From RYN-230 sp963717125 (GTDB lineage: Bacteria > Actinomycetota > Actinomycetes > Streptosporangiales > Streptosporangiaceae), in NCBI GenBank assembly GCA_963717125.1, contig CAVQVG010000020.1, forward strand, positions 372,001 to 436,000: 64,000 nucleotides of DNA, given 5' to 3'. A model generated the notes under the pieces. The model saw only the letters and a list, made by a program, of their open reading frames with translations. It searched no databases and had not been told where the DNA came from. Below are positions 8,728 to 16,024 of the stretch, in pieces. Every line of letters begins with the position of its first letter. The stretch's first letter is position 1. Both the position numbers and the translations under genes were made by a program.

Positions 8728-9509
8728 CAGCCGTCCAGCGCACCCAGCGATTCGGGCAGCACCTGGCCCCCGTTGACCACGATGGTCTGACCGGTGATGT
8801 AGCCCGCCTCGTCGGTGGCCAGGAACAGCGCCGCGTACCCGATCTCGTCCACCGTGCCCAGCCGGCGCAGCGGGATGCTGGCCGTCATCGACTGGATGTA
8901 CTCCTCGCCGAGGTCGGCCAGGCCCTCGGTCAGCACGTTGCCGGGCAGCACCGCGTTGATCGTGATGCCGCTGGCGGCCAGCTCGATGGCGGCGGTGCGC
9001 ATGAAGCCGAGCTGCCCGGCCTTGCTCGCGCCGTAGTGCACCCAGCCGGGGAAGCCGGTGATCGGGCCGGTGATGGACGAGGTGAGGACGACCCGGCCGT
9101 GCCCGGACGCGGTCAGCGCGGGCAGGCACGCCTGCACGGACAGGATGCTGCCGCGCAGGTTGGTGCCGAGCACGGTGTCGATGTCCTCGTCGGTCATGTC
9201 GGCCAGCCGGCTCTCCGGGAAGATCCCGGCGTTGGCGCACAGCACGTCGATGCCGCCCAGCCGGTCCGCCGCCACCTCGGCCATCCGCGCGCAGTCGGCG
9301 CGCACGCTGACGTCGGCCAGCAGGTAGGACACGTCGCCGCCGGCCGCGGTCAGCTCGGCCGCGGTGGCCTTGGCGGCCGCGTCGTCGCGGCCGGTGATCA
9401 GCACCCGCGCGCCGCGGCTGGCGAACACCCGCGCGATGCCTTTGCCGATGCCCCGGGTGCCGCCCGTCACCACGACGGCGCGCCCGGCGATTGAGGTGAA
9501 CACGGTCAC
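8727..9509 (-). CDS. SDR oxidoreductase, candidate aminoacetone reductase / aminopropanol dehydrogenase of the BMC
   Basis: 260-residue SDR. The cofactor motif is TGGTRGIGKG (about 16-25), followed by CANAG, a serine in VVLTSSITG, and the catalytic YGASK. The start is a GTG at 9509 that overlaps the kinase stop as GTGA. In RMM-type microcompartments an SDR interconverts aminoacetone and 1-amino-2-propanol and supplies NAD(P) recycling. That role is inferred here from position between kinase and regulator, not from substrate-specific residues. No other alcohol dehydrogenase of the PduQ type is in the locus. Confidence 0.85.
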   Translation of the reverse strand: MTVFTSIAGRAVVVTGGTRGIGKGIARVFASRGARVLITGRDDAAAKATAAELTAAGGDVSYLLADVSVRADCARMAEVAADRLGGIDVLCANAGIFPESRLADMTDEDIDTVLGTNLRGSILSVQACLPALTASGHGRVVLTSSITGPITGFPGWVHYGASKAGQLGFMRTAAIELAASGITINAVLPGNVLTEGLADLGEEYIQSMTASIPLRRLGTVDEIGYAALFLATDEAGYITGQTIVVNGGQVLPESLGALDG

Positions 9510-10550
9510 TCCTTCCCGCCCCGGCTGAGGAACCGCTCAGCCAGGTCACAGCTGTCCTGGGTGTATCCCGCGCCGAGCTGCTGGGCGACATCGGCGCCCT
9601 GGTGCGAGCCGATCCACGCGACCAGCAGCAACCGGCGGAACATGATGAACGTCCAGATCTCCGCCTCGTCCGCGGCGGACAGGCTGAGCACCCGGCGGTA
9701 GCCGGACAGCCAGCTGTCCACCAGCCCCGGCACCTGCGGCTGGTGCTCGAAGAAGCTGACCGAGGTGCCGACGTCGTAGAGGAACCAGCTGAACCCCGAG
9801 TCGTCGAAGTCGATCACGCTGACCCGGCCGCCGTCCACCAGCAGGTTGGCCAGCCTGGTGTCGGCGTGCACCAGCCCGAACCGCGCCGGCCCGGTGCCGA
9901 ACGCGGCCAGCGCCGGCCAGCACCGTGTCCAGCCGGCCGAGCACGGCCCGCTCGGCCGGGCCGACCCCGATGCCGTCCTGCCACCGCCCCCAGCGCGCCT
10001 CCCGGCCGAACGCCGCGTCGTAGTCCCAGCTGAACCGGGTGAACCAGGACGGCCGGAGCCACTCCCGGGCGTGCTGGTGCATCCGGGCGGTGACCTCGCC
10101 CAACTCGGCGAAGTGCGCGTCGTCGTCGGCCGGCTCGGTCCCGGTCAGGTACTCGAACCGGACGCAGTGCCGGAGCGCCCCGGGCTCGGTCCCCGAGGCC
10201 GGATCCGGCGCCGCCTCGATGTCGGGCAGCGCCAGCACCCGCTGCCCGTCCGGGGCAGGCAGCACCCGCGGCGTCCGCACCCCGGCCTCGGCACGCAGCG
10301 CGTCCATCCAGGCCAGCTCGGACTCGATCTCGGCCCCGGTGTGGTAGCCGAGCCGGTGCACGCGCAGGATGCACGGCCCCTGATCCGGGTCCTCGACCAG
10401 GTAGGTCGCGTTCTCCGACACGTTGAGCAGGCGCACCGCGGCGGCCGGCGAACAGCCGTAGGCCCGGGCGGCCCGCTCGGCGAACCGGGTGACCCGGTCC
10501 AGCACGTCCCCGCCGGCGGACAGGTCGTGGGTGTTCATGGCCGGGCTCAC
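9506..10550 (-). pseudogene. Aminoglycoside-phosphotransferase-fold kinase (candidate 1-amino-2-propanol kinase), single-base frameshift
   Basis: The reading frame is split. Residues from the GTG at 10550 (GTGA overlap with the BMC-T stop) run to RLDTVLA. The rest, from about ALAAFGTGPARFG, continues in another frame to the stop at 9506 and contains the Brenner motif VHADTRLANL and the metal site VIDFDDSG. One extra G around 9913-9916 (GGCCGGCGC where GGCCGCGC would keep frame) explains the break. Restored, the protein is about 347 residues, the normal length for this family. In RMM loci this kinase phosphorylates 1-amino-2-propanol for the neighbouring phospho-lyase. Sequencing error is more likely than true loss, since both halves keep catalytic motifs. 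Confidence 0.82.
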
Positions 10551-11236
10551 CGGGCCGCCTCGCCGGCCCACGGGGCCGCCTCGCCCGCCTGCTCGCGGCC
10601 TTCCACCTGGTCCAGCGCGTCGATGATCGCGTCCCGGGCCGCGGTGACCGCGTCGATCGGCCCGCTCAGGTAGACCCGGCCGGCCACCCCGATCATGGAC
10701 ACGTTGACCAGCGTGACGCCGGGCGCGGCCCGCTCCGCCTCGTTGGCCGCGAGCGCGGTGAACAGCGCCGGGGTGACCTCGCAGACCAGCAGACTGTCGC
10801 CGGGCAGGATCATGGACCCGCCCCGGGTCCGGTTGATCAGGATCGCCTGCCGGTCGGTGACGTCCTCGATCACGTCGCAGAACAGCACCCGCGGCCGTAG
10901 CTGGTCGGCCGCTGTGGCCCGCAGCCCGGCCAGGATGGCCTGCCCGGCCTCCTGCACCGAGGGCAGGCCGGGGCCGTGCACTTCGAGCACGCCGAACTGC
11001 CGCTCGACGAACAGGATGCCCGGCTCGACCGTGGGCACCGCGCGCAGCGCCAGATCGGTGACCCGCTCGATGGCCAGCGCCGGGGCGACCTCCACGATGA
11101 GCGCGTGCTCGCCGGCCATGGGCGGGTAACCGCGGGCCCGGGTCGGCGTCCCGAGGTAGGCCGCGAACTGCCGCTGCAGGTCCTGGACAAGCAGGTGGAC
11201 CCGCAGTTCGGGGACGGGCGGCGCGGTCAGCGGCAC
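10547..11236 (-). CDS. BMC-T shell protein (tandem BMC domain trimer), copy 2
   Basis: 229-residue shell protein with two BMC domains in tandem. The first spans about 40-115 (ILFVERQFGVLEVHG) and the second about 125-215 (AILINRTRGGSMILPGDSLL, then GRVYLSGPIDAV). Trimers of this class make pseudohexameric tiles, often with a gated central pore for larger metabolites or cofactors. It is paralogous to the BMC-T at 12323-12925 (shared VERQFG, LINR, GSM and GRVYLSG segments). The N-terminal 35 residues and the Ala/Gly-rich tail are extensions. The GTG start at 11236 follows the BMC-H stop by 18 bases. Confidence 0.92.
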   Translation of the reverse strand: MPLTAPPVPELRVHLLVQDLQRQFAAYLGTPTRARGYPPMAGEHALIVEVAPALAIERVTDLALRAVPTVEPGILFVERQFGVLEVHGPGLPSVQEAGQAILAGLRATAADQLRPRVLFCDVIEDVTDRQAILINRTRGGSMILPGDSLLVCEVTPALFTALAANEAERAAPGVTLVNVSMIGVAGRVYLSGPIDAVTAARDAIIDALDQVEGREQAGEAAPWAGEAAR

Positions 11237-11254
11237 GCTTGCTCGCCTGCCCGC

Positions 11255-11536
11255 CTACTCACCGCGGATGGTGAAGTGCTTGCCGAGTTCGGCGTGCGGC
11301 CGCGGGATCACGTGTACCGAGATCAGCTCGCCGACGCTGCTGGCGGTCTCCGCGCCCGCCTCGGTGGCCGCCTTGACCGCGCCGACGTCCCCGACGATGG
11401 TCACCGACACCAGGCCGTCGCCGACTTCCTGGCGGCCGACGATGGCCACGTTGGCCGCCTTGACCATGGCGTCCGCCGCCGCCAGCGCGGCCACGTAGCC
11501 CTTGGTCTCGATGATTCCTAGCGCATTGTCTGCCAC
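11255..11536 (-). CDS. BMC-H shell protein (hexamer, PduA/EutM-like)
   Basis: 93-residue single BMC domain, the main tile of the shell facet. It aligns without gaps to PduA (ALGIIETKG, ADAMVKAANV, GDVGAVKAATEAG, VHVIPRPH). The inter-hexamer edge lysine is K26. At the pore, PduA K37 and S40 correspond to E37 and D40 (EVGDG here, KIGSG in PduA), so the pore is more acidic than in the propanediol shell. The start is a GTG with an unusually good RBS (GGAGG and GGAGAGGG upstream), and the gene is preceded by a 50-base palindrome, both consistent with high expression of the most abundant shell part. Confidence 0.96.
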   Translation of the reverse strand: MADNALGIIETKGYVAALAAADAMVKAANVAIVGRQEVGDGLVSVTIVGDVGAVKAATEAGAETASSVGELISVHVIPRPHAELGKHFTIRGE

Positions 11537-11559
11537 GGTCCCTCTCCTGTCCTCCGATT

Positions 11560-11609
11560 CGTGATCAACCGTCTGGTGTCGCTATAGCTACACCCAATGG
11601 TTGATCACG
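11560..11609 (-). promoter_or_regulatory. 50-base palindrome between bmcP and bmcH (candidate mRNA hairpin or operator)
   Basis: Arms CGTGATCAACC (11560-11570) and GGTTGATCACG (11599-11609) are perfect complements. They enclose the near-perfect palindrome GGTGTCGCTATAGCTACACC (11575-11594) on the same centre (11584.5), with 4-base unpaired spacers on each side. It covers the bmcP stop codon and lies just upstream of the bmcH ribosome binding site. There is no T-run after it, so it is not a standard intrinsic terminator. It may set differential mRNA stability or bind a regulator (inference). Confidence 0.75.
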
Positions 11610-11859
11610 ACGTGTTTCCCTGGTCGTTGACCGAGCCGATGATCAGCGCGTCCACCGGCGGTGGCTTGCCCGGGAACCAGGCGGCCGCGACCGAGCCCTG
11701 GGCGACGAGCACCCGTTCGCCGACCCCGCTGCCCAGCACGTCGAACGCGACCAGGCGCTGCCCGGTCCCGTCCGCTTCCACTTCGAGGAAGGCGCCCTTG
11801 GGGATCTCAGCCAGCCGGCGGGTGGCCCAGACGTTGCCGGTAACCGTCGCGGTAAGCAT
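11605..11859 (-). CDS. BMC-P shell vertex protein (EutN/CcmL family pentamer)
   Basis: 84-residue beta-barrel protein that caps the vertices of the polyhedral shell. Conserved features are the N-terminal MLTATVTGNVWATR, the central DVLGSGVGERVLVAQGSVA and the C-terminal VDALIIGSVN. Length is normal for the family. The ATG at 11859 overlaps the previous gene's stop by one base (TGATG). It is the only pentamer gene in the locus. Confidence 0.95.
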   Translation of the reverse strand: MLTATVTGNVWATRRLAEIPKGAFLEVEADGTGQRLVAFDVLGSGVGERVLVAQGSVAAAWFPGKPPPVDALIIGSVNDQGNTS

Positions 11860-12326
11860 CAGCGCTCCTTCTCGATCTCGACCCCGGCGGCCCGGGCCCG
11901 GTCCCGCCCTAGCGGCGTCAGCACCGCACCGCGGCCCAGCACCAGCCGCGCCCCGGCCCGCGCCGCCGCCCGCACCGTGGCCTCGGTCACCGCACCCTTC
12001 TCCACCCGGTGCACCGGCCGCACCGACCCGGCTACGCCGGCCGGGGCCAGCGTGAATCGCAGCCGCCCGGCCGTCAGGTCCGCCCGGTGCTTGGGGTTCT
12101 CGAACAGGTGCAGCAGCCGGGTCACGAACGCGGCCAGCTCGGCGTCGGTCCGCAGGCTGACCGTCTGCACGTCGCGCACCCCGTCCCGCGGGGTGAACAC
12201 CGGCCCGTCTTGCGCCGGTGCCGGAGGGGCGGCTGGGGTTGGGGTGGCGGCTTGCGGCAGCAGGTCGGCCAGCACCTCGCGCACCAGGGACCGCAGCACG
12301 TCCGCGTCCAGGCCGTCGCCGGTCAT
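11859..12326 (-). CDS. Small BMC-associated protein with N-terminal encapsulation-like helix
   Basis: 155 residues. Residues 8-24 (DADVLRSLVREVLADLL) form an amphipathic helix with the I/V/L spacing of BMC encapsulation peptides, followed by a Pro/Ala-rich linker (about 25-40). The remaining domain ends with LTPLGRDRARAAGVEI, which resembles the short ITPxARD-type tail seen in several BMC accessory proteins (PduM/EutQ-like loci). It sits between two shell genes, with an ATGA overlap to the upstream BMC-T gene. Its function is not known to me. A structural or scaffolding lumen protein is the likeliest reading (inference). Confidence 0.7.
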   Translation of the reverse strand: MTGDGLDADVLRSLVREVLADLLPQAATPTPAAPPAPAQDGPVFTPRDGVRDVQTVSLRTDAELAAFVTRLLHLFENPKHRADLTAGRLRFTLAPAGVAGSVRPVHRVEKGAVTEATVRAAARAGARLVLGRGAVLTPLGRDRARAAGVEIEKER

Positions 12327-12925
12327 GCCGGGCCCCGCAGCGCGTCCTCGGCCGCCTCGGCGGCCTGCCGCACGTCGGCCTCGGACCCGGACAGGTACAC
12401 CCGCCCGGTGGCGCCGATCATCCGGTAGTCGACCACCTTGATCCGGGCCGCCTTTTCCGCCTCGTTGGCGGCCAGGATCGCGTACGAGGCGGGCTGCATC
12501 TCGAGCACGAACAGCGACTCCCCGGCCAGCGCCATCGAGCCCAGCTTGTTCCGGTTGATCAGGAACGCGTGCTGCGGATCGAGCATCGTGATGATCTGCG
12601 CGGCCAGCACCTGTGGCGCCGTCGCGTCCGGTGCGCTGGCTTGCAGCTCATCCAGCACGGCCCGGCCGGCCTCCTGCACCTCGTCGGTCCCGCCGTGCAT
12701 CTCCAGGTACCCGAACTGCCGCTCCACCACCAGGATCCCGGCCGCTACCCCGGCGTGTTTCAGCGCCACGTTGGTGACCGGCTCGATGTCCAGCCCCGGC
12801 GCTATCTCGATGACCTGCGCCGCGTCACCGCTCCGCGGCAGCCTGCCCCGGATCCACGTGCCGAGATAACACATCGTCTGCGGCTGCAGCCGGTCGAGAA
12901 AGATGAACGAGCGCAACTCAGCCAC
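12323..12925 (-). CDS. BMC-T shell protein (tandem BMC domain trimer), copy 1
   Basis: 200-residue shell protein with two BMC domains: about 12-100 (ILVVERQFGYLEMHGG) and about 110-195 (FLINRNKLGSMALAGESLF, GRVYLSGSEADV). It resembles the BMC-T at 10547-11236 but lacks that protein's C-terminal tail. The GTG start at 12925 lies inside the 3' end of the aldehyde dehydrogenase gene (8-base overlap), and the stop overlaps the next ATG. Having two BMC-T types with one BMC-H and one BMC-P is the compact shell set expected of RMM-type compartments. Confidence 0.92.
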   Translation of the reverse strand: MAELRSFIFLDRLQPQTMCYLGTWIRGRLPRSGDAAQVIEIAPGLDIEPVTNVALKHAGVAAGILVVERQFGYLEMHGGTDEVQEAGRAVLDELQASAPDATAPQVLAAQIITMLDPQHAFLINRNKLGSMALAGESLFVLEMQPASYAILAANEAEKAARIKVVDYRMIGATGRVYLSGSEADVRQAAEAAEDALRGPA

Positions 12926-14519
12926 GGGCCTCGCCCCCGGTCAGGGCCCGCAGTTCCTCCAGCACGACCCGCCTGATCTCCGCGCGCAGCGCCTCCACCG
13001 CAGGCCGGGCGGCCGGGGCAGCCGGAGTCGGTGGGCGGGGCGTTCGGCTAACCGGCTGCTCGGCCACGTTGGAGGCGAGCGGGTAGGGCGGGACGGATCC
13101 GGCCGGGACCTGCCACGGATCAAGACCGCCGAAGTCGCCGAACGCCTCGGCCGGGTCACTGTTGTACGCCAGCCTGGTCCACTGCACGAGGTGTTTCGGC
13201 TGCAGGTTCTCGGCCACCGACGACCGGCCGAAGAACCCGGTGCCGATCGTCATCGACGGGGCCAGCCCGGTCTCTATTCCGGCGCTGCCCAGGCTGCTGC
13301 CCGCGTTGACCGCGACCCGGAGCACGTCCAGCGCCGCCCCGTAGGCCATGATCGTGGCCGGGTTGGTGGAGTGGATCGCGGCCGAGTGCCCCCGGCCGCC
13401 GATCCGCAGCACGGCCCGGGCCGCGTCGATGCCCTGCTCCTCGCCGGGCACGGTGACCACGCCGAGGACCGGGCAGAGCTTCTCGTGCGCCAGCGGTTCC
13501 TCGGGCACGGCCAGCCGGAACGGGGCCAGCAGCACCCGGGTGGTGCCGGGCACCCGGATGCCCGCCTGGCCGGCGATCCAGGCCGCGTCCTTCCCGACGA
13601 ACCGGGTGTCGAACCGCCCGCCGGGGAAGACCAGGTCGCGGAGCTTGTCCCGGTCCGCCGACTCGAGCAGGTGGCAGCCCGCCCGCTTGAGGTGCCGGTG
13701 CAGAGTGCCCGCCGCCGCCTCGGTGACGATCAGCACCGACTCGTTGGTGCACAGGACAGAGTTGTCGAAGCTCTTGCTGTCCGCGATCCGGGTGGCCGCC
13801 CTGGCCAGGTCCGCGGTACTGTCCACCAGCACCGGCACGTTGCCCGGGCCGACCCCGATGGCCGGGTTGCCCGAGCTGTACGCGGCGCGGACCACCGCGA
13901 CGCCGCCGGTGGCCACGATCACGCTGGTCCGCTCGTCCGCCATCAGCGCGTTGATCAGCGGCACCGACGGCTCGTCCACCACCTGGATGACGCCGTCCGG
14001 GGCGCCCGCCGCCACCGCCGCCGCGGCCAGCGCGCGGGCCGCGGCCGCGGAGCACTCCCGGGCCAGTGGGTGCGGGCTGACCACCACCGCGCTCCGGGTC
14101 ATCAGGGCCAGCAGGGCCTTCACGAACACGGTGGCCACCGGGTTGGTGGACGGGGTCAGCGCGAGCACCACGCCGGCCGGCCGCGGGATCTCCACGATCT
14201 TGGCCACCGGGTCGATCCGCGGCGTCACGTAGTCGTGCCCGGCGTACGCCTCGACCAGCCCGGTGCTGCTGGCCAGGTTCTTGATCAGCTTGTGCTCGGC
14301 CACGCCGAAGCCGGTCTCGCGCACCGCCCACTCGGCGTACTCCCCGGCCCGCGCCGCGCCGGCCTGGGCCGCGGCGTGCACGACGCGATCCACGGCCGGT
14401 TTGTCATACGTGCTGAACGCCCTTGCCGCCCACTGGGCCCGCTGCAGCATGGCCTGCGCGCGCGGCACCCCGGCCGGGCCGGTCAGCAGCGGCACGCTGA
14501 TCGGCTCCGCCTCGGTCAT
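12918..14519 (-). CDS. CoA-acylating aldehyde dehydrogenase (PduP/EutE-like) with C-terminal encapsulation-like peptide
   Basis: 533-residue signature enzyme of the compartment. It oxidises propionaldehyde (or a related aldehyde) to the acyl-CoA with NAD. Landmarks are ALTPSTNPVAT (cofactor-site segment of acylating ALDHs), the catalytic Cys at about 256 in VLCTNES, and HSAAIHSTN in the C-terminal half. After a Pro/Ala linker the C-terminus ends with a helix (about 503-522, AVEALRAEIRRVVLEELRAL) of the kind that targets cargo to shells. No phosphotransacylase (PduL) is present nearby, so CoA recycling must differ from Pdu. The ATG (14519) overlaps the aminotransferase stop (ATGA). Confidence 0.93.
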   Translation of the reverse strand: MTEAEPISVPLLTGPAGVPRAQAMLQRAQWAARAFSTYDKPAVDRVVHAAAQAGAARAGEYAEWAVRETGFGVAEHKLIKNLASSTGLVEAYAGHDYVTPRIDPVAKIVEIPRPAGVVLALTPSTNPVATVFVKALLALMTRSAVVVSPHPLARECSAAAARALAAAAVAAGAPDGVIQVVDEPSVPLINALMADERTSVIVATGGVAVVRAAYSSGNPAIGVGPGNVPVLVDSTADLARAATRIADSKSFDNSVLCTNESVLIVTEAAAGTLHRHLKRAGCHLLESADRDKLRDLVFPGGRFDTRFVGKDAAWIAGQAGIRVPGTTRVLLAPFRLAVPEEPLAHEKLCPVLGVVTVPGEEQGIDAARAVLRIGGRGHSAAIHSTNPATIMAYGAALDVLRVAVNAGSSLGSAGIETGLAPSMTIGTGFFGRSSVAENLQPKHLVQWTRLAYNSDPAEAFGDFGGLDPWQVPAGSVPPYPLASNVAEQPVSRTPRPPTPAAPAARPAVEALRAEIRRVVLEELRALTGGEARG

Positions 14520-15802
14520 GGCTGCCTCCGCCCGGCCGTCCCCACCGCGTCGTCGCGGGCCGCACCAATAGCGACCGCCACCCGGTCCAGCAGTTCCTCG
14601 CACAGCTCCGGGGTCATCAGCAGCCCCGGCTTGAACTGCAGCACCCGCGGGTCGAGGGTGGAGAAGATGGCCCAGACGCCGTTCTCGTACAGCCGCTTCA
14701 TCACGTACTTGGCGCCCTGCGGATGGCCGAACTCGAGCCCCATCACCAGGCCGTTCTGCCGGATGCCGGTGAACCAGTCCGGGTACGCCCGCTGGATCCG
14801 GCGCAGCCCGGTGCCGAGCAGGTCGGCGATGTAGAACACCATCGACCTGATCTCCGGCCGGCCGGTGATCTCCAGCGTCTTCAGCGCGGCGACGCAGCCG
14901 AGTTCCGCGCCGCCGAACGTGGACATGTGCGCGAAGCCGTCCTCGCTGAGCCAGCCCGCGGCCGCGTCGCTGACCAGCACGGCGCTGACCGGGTACATGC
15001 CGCCAGAGATGCCCTTGCCGGTGACCAGGATGTCCGGCGCGATGCCGTGCTTGCTGATGGCCCACAGCTCGCCGGTGCGCATCAGCCCGGTCTGCACCTC
15101 GTCCGCGATGTACAGCGCGCCGTGCTGTTCGCACAGCCGCTTGACGCCTTCCAGGTAGCCGGGCGCGGGCAGCGGGAAGCCGTACGTGGCCGGGATGGTT
15201 TCCATGATCACCGCGGCCGCGTCGCGGCCGCGCAGCGCCTGCTCCATCGCGGCCAGGTCGTTGAACGGCACGTGCACGAACTCATCCGGCCGGTCGGCCA
15301 GGAACAGCGCGGCGAACCGCTCGTCGCCGGTGGCCACGGCCAGGCCGGTGTGCCCGTGGTAGGCCTTGGCCACCGAGACAATGGTCCGCTTCTTGGTCGC
15401 GTGCCGGGCCGTCTTCAGCGCGATGTCGATGGCCTCGCCGCCGCCGCTGCCGAAGATCACTTTGGTCAGCCCGGGCGGCGCGGTGTTGACCAGCGCCTCG
15501 GCCAAGGCGGTCCGGGCCAGCGACGGGAAGTGGTGGTTGCCGATGTCGAACCGCTCCATGGCCGCGGTGACCGCGGCGATGACCTCGGGGTTGCGGTGCC
15601 CGAGGTTGTAGGTGCCGCCGTTGAGGTGCACGTCGATGAGCCGCTTGCCCTCGACGTCGTAGATGAAGTAGCCCTCCCGGCGGTCGATGACCAGCGGGAC
15701 GCCGGCGTCCACCCAGAACTGGGTCTTGTCCGGGTTCCAGAACTGCCGGGACTTGCCGAGCATCTCGCCCTTGGACGCGAAGGCGATCAGCTCCTCAGCC
15801 AT
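14516..15802 (-). CDS. Class III aminotransferase-fold enzyme, candidate 1-amino-2-propanol-phosphate phospho-lyase
   Basis: 428-residue PLP enzyme and first gene of the leftward BMC unit. The PLP lysine is at about 263 in ILVTGKGISGG, with GSGGGEAIDIALK (phosphate-binding) and YIADEVQTG (Asp contacting the pyridine N) also present. In RMM loci a class III aminotransferase homologue removes ammonia and phosphate from aminopropanol phosphate to give propionaldehyde. I infer that role from the kinase and acylating aldehyde dehydrogenase neighbours, and a plain omega-transaminase is the alternative. The 5' leader is short (about 40 bases from the predicted promoter). Confidence 0.88.
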   Translation of the reverse strand: MAEELIAFASKGEMLGKSRQFWNPDKTQFWVDAGVPLVIDRREGYFIYDVEGKRLIDVHLNGGTYNLGHRNPEVIAAVTAAMERFDIGNHHFPSLARTALAEALVNTAPPGLTKVIFGSGGGEAIDIALKTARHATKKRTIVSVAKAYHGHTGLAVATGDERFAALFLADRPDEFVHVPFNDLAAMEQALRGRDAAAVIMETIPATYGFPLPAPGYLEGVKRLCEQHGALYIADEVQTGLMRTGELWAISKHGIAPDILVTGKGISGGMYPVSAVLVSDAAAGWLSEDGFAHMSTFGGAELGCVAALKTLEITGRPEIRSMVFYIADLLGTGLRRIQRAYPDWFTGIRQNGLVMGLEFGHPQGAKYVMKRLYENGVWAIFSTLDPRVLQFKPGLLMTPELCEELLDRVAVAIGAARDDAVGTAGRRQP

Positions 15803-15834
15803 GTCGCCTCCACGCCGCCGGACCGGGTCACCAC

Positions 15835-15849
15835 TTTGGTCTAACCAAA
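15835..15849. promoter_or_regulatory. Perfect palindromic operator TTTGGTNNNACCAAA abutting the BMC operon -10 box
   Basis: TTTGGTCTAACCAAA is a 15-base palindrome (6-base arms, 3-base centre) that sits directly against the -10 box of the leftward promoter and so covers the likely transcription start. Its size and GGT/ACC arms suit a HutC-type GntR dimer. The regulator encoded at 7921-8727 in the same unit is the obvious candidate (inference). A second inverted repeat, ACCTTTAGGT (15864-15873), lies in the promoter spacer. Confidence 0.65.
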
Positions 15850-15878
15850 TACGTACCCTTTAGACCTTTAGGTGTCAA
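15850..15878 (-). promoter_or_regulatory. Predicted sigma-70-type promoter of the BMC operon
   Basis: On the minus strand, TTGACA (15878-15873) and TACGTA (15855-15850) are separated by exactly 17 bases. This is by far the best -35 box near the operon start and gives a leader of about 40 bases before the aminotransferase ATG at 15802. The adjacent operator (15835-15849) suggests repression by blocking initiation. Confidence 0.65.
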
Positions 15879-15917
15879 GAGGTCCAGGTTAAGTCCATAT
15901 TTCATGAACCGAAACTC

Positions 15918-15946
15918 TTGTCACGACTTGTACCTGCTGATACCGT
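15918..15946 (+). promoter_or_regulatory. Predicted promoter of the divergent permease
   Basis: TTGTCA (15918-15923) and TACCGT (15941-15946) are spaced by 17 bases on the plus strand, about 80 bases before the permease ATG at 16025. The match is moderate and assigned by pattern only. Confidence 0.4.
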
Positions 15947-16024
15947 CCGCGCTGTGACCTGTACCACAACCCATCCCGCAACCGTTTGACTCATTGTTGA
16001 CGGAGTCCCCCCGGGGAGGCACTT

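Noticed and set aside
5731..8790. 1019-codon plus-strand open frame over the diol dehydratase and regulator
   Set aside because: It is antisense to PduCD and the HutC regulator, both with clear motifs. It is a shadow of third-position GC bias.
9506..10550. Two separate genes (122-codon and 342-codon ORFs) for the kinase region
   Set aside because: The C-terminal ORF starts in the middle of the Brenner motif region and the N-terminal ORF ends in antisense-like composition. One extra base restores a single full-length kinase.
11560..11609. Intrinsic terminator between bmcP and bmcH
   Set aside because: The stem is strong, but no T-run follows on the transcribed strand and the next gene has a good RBS only 20 bases away, so termination here would cut off most of the operon.
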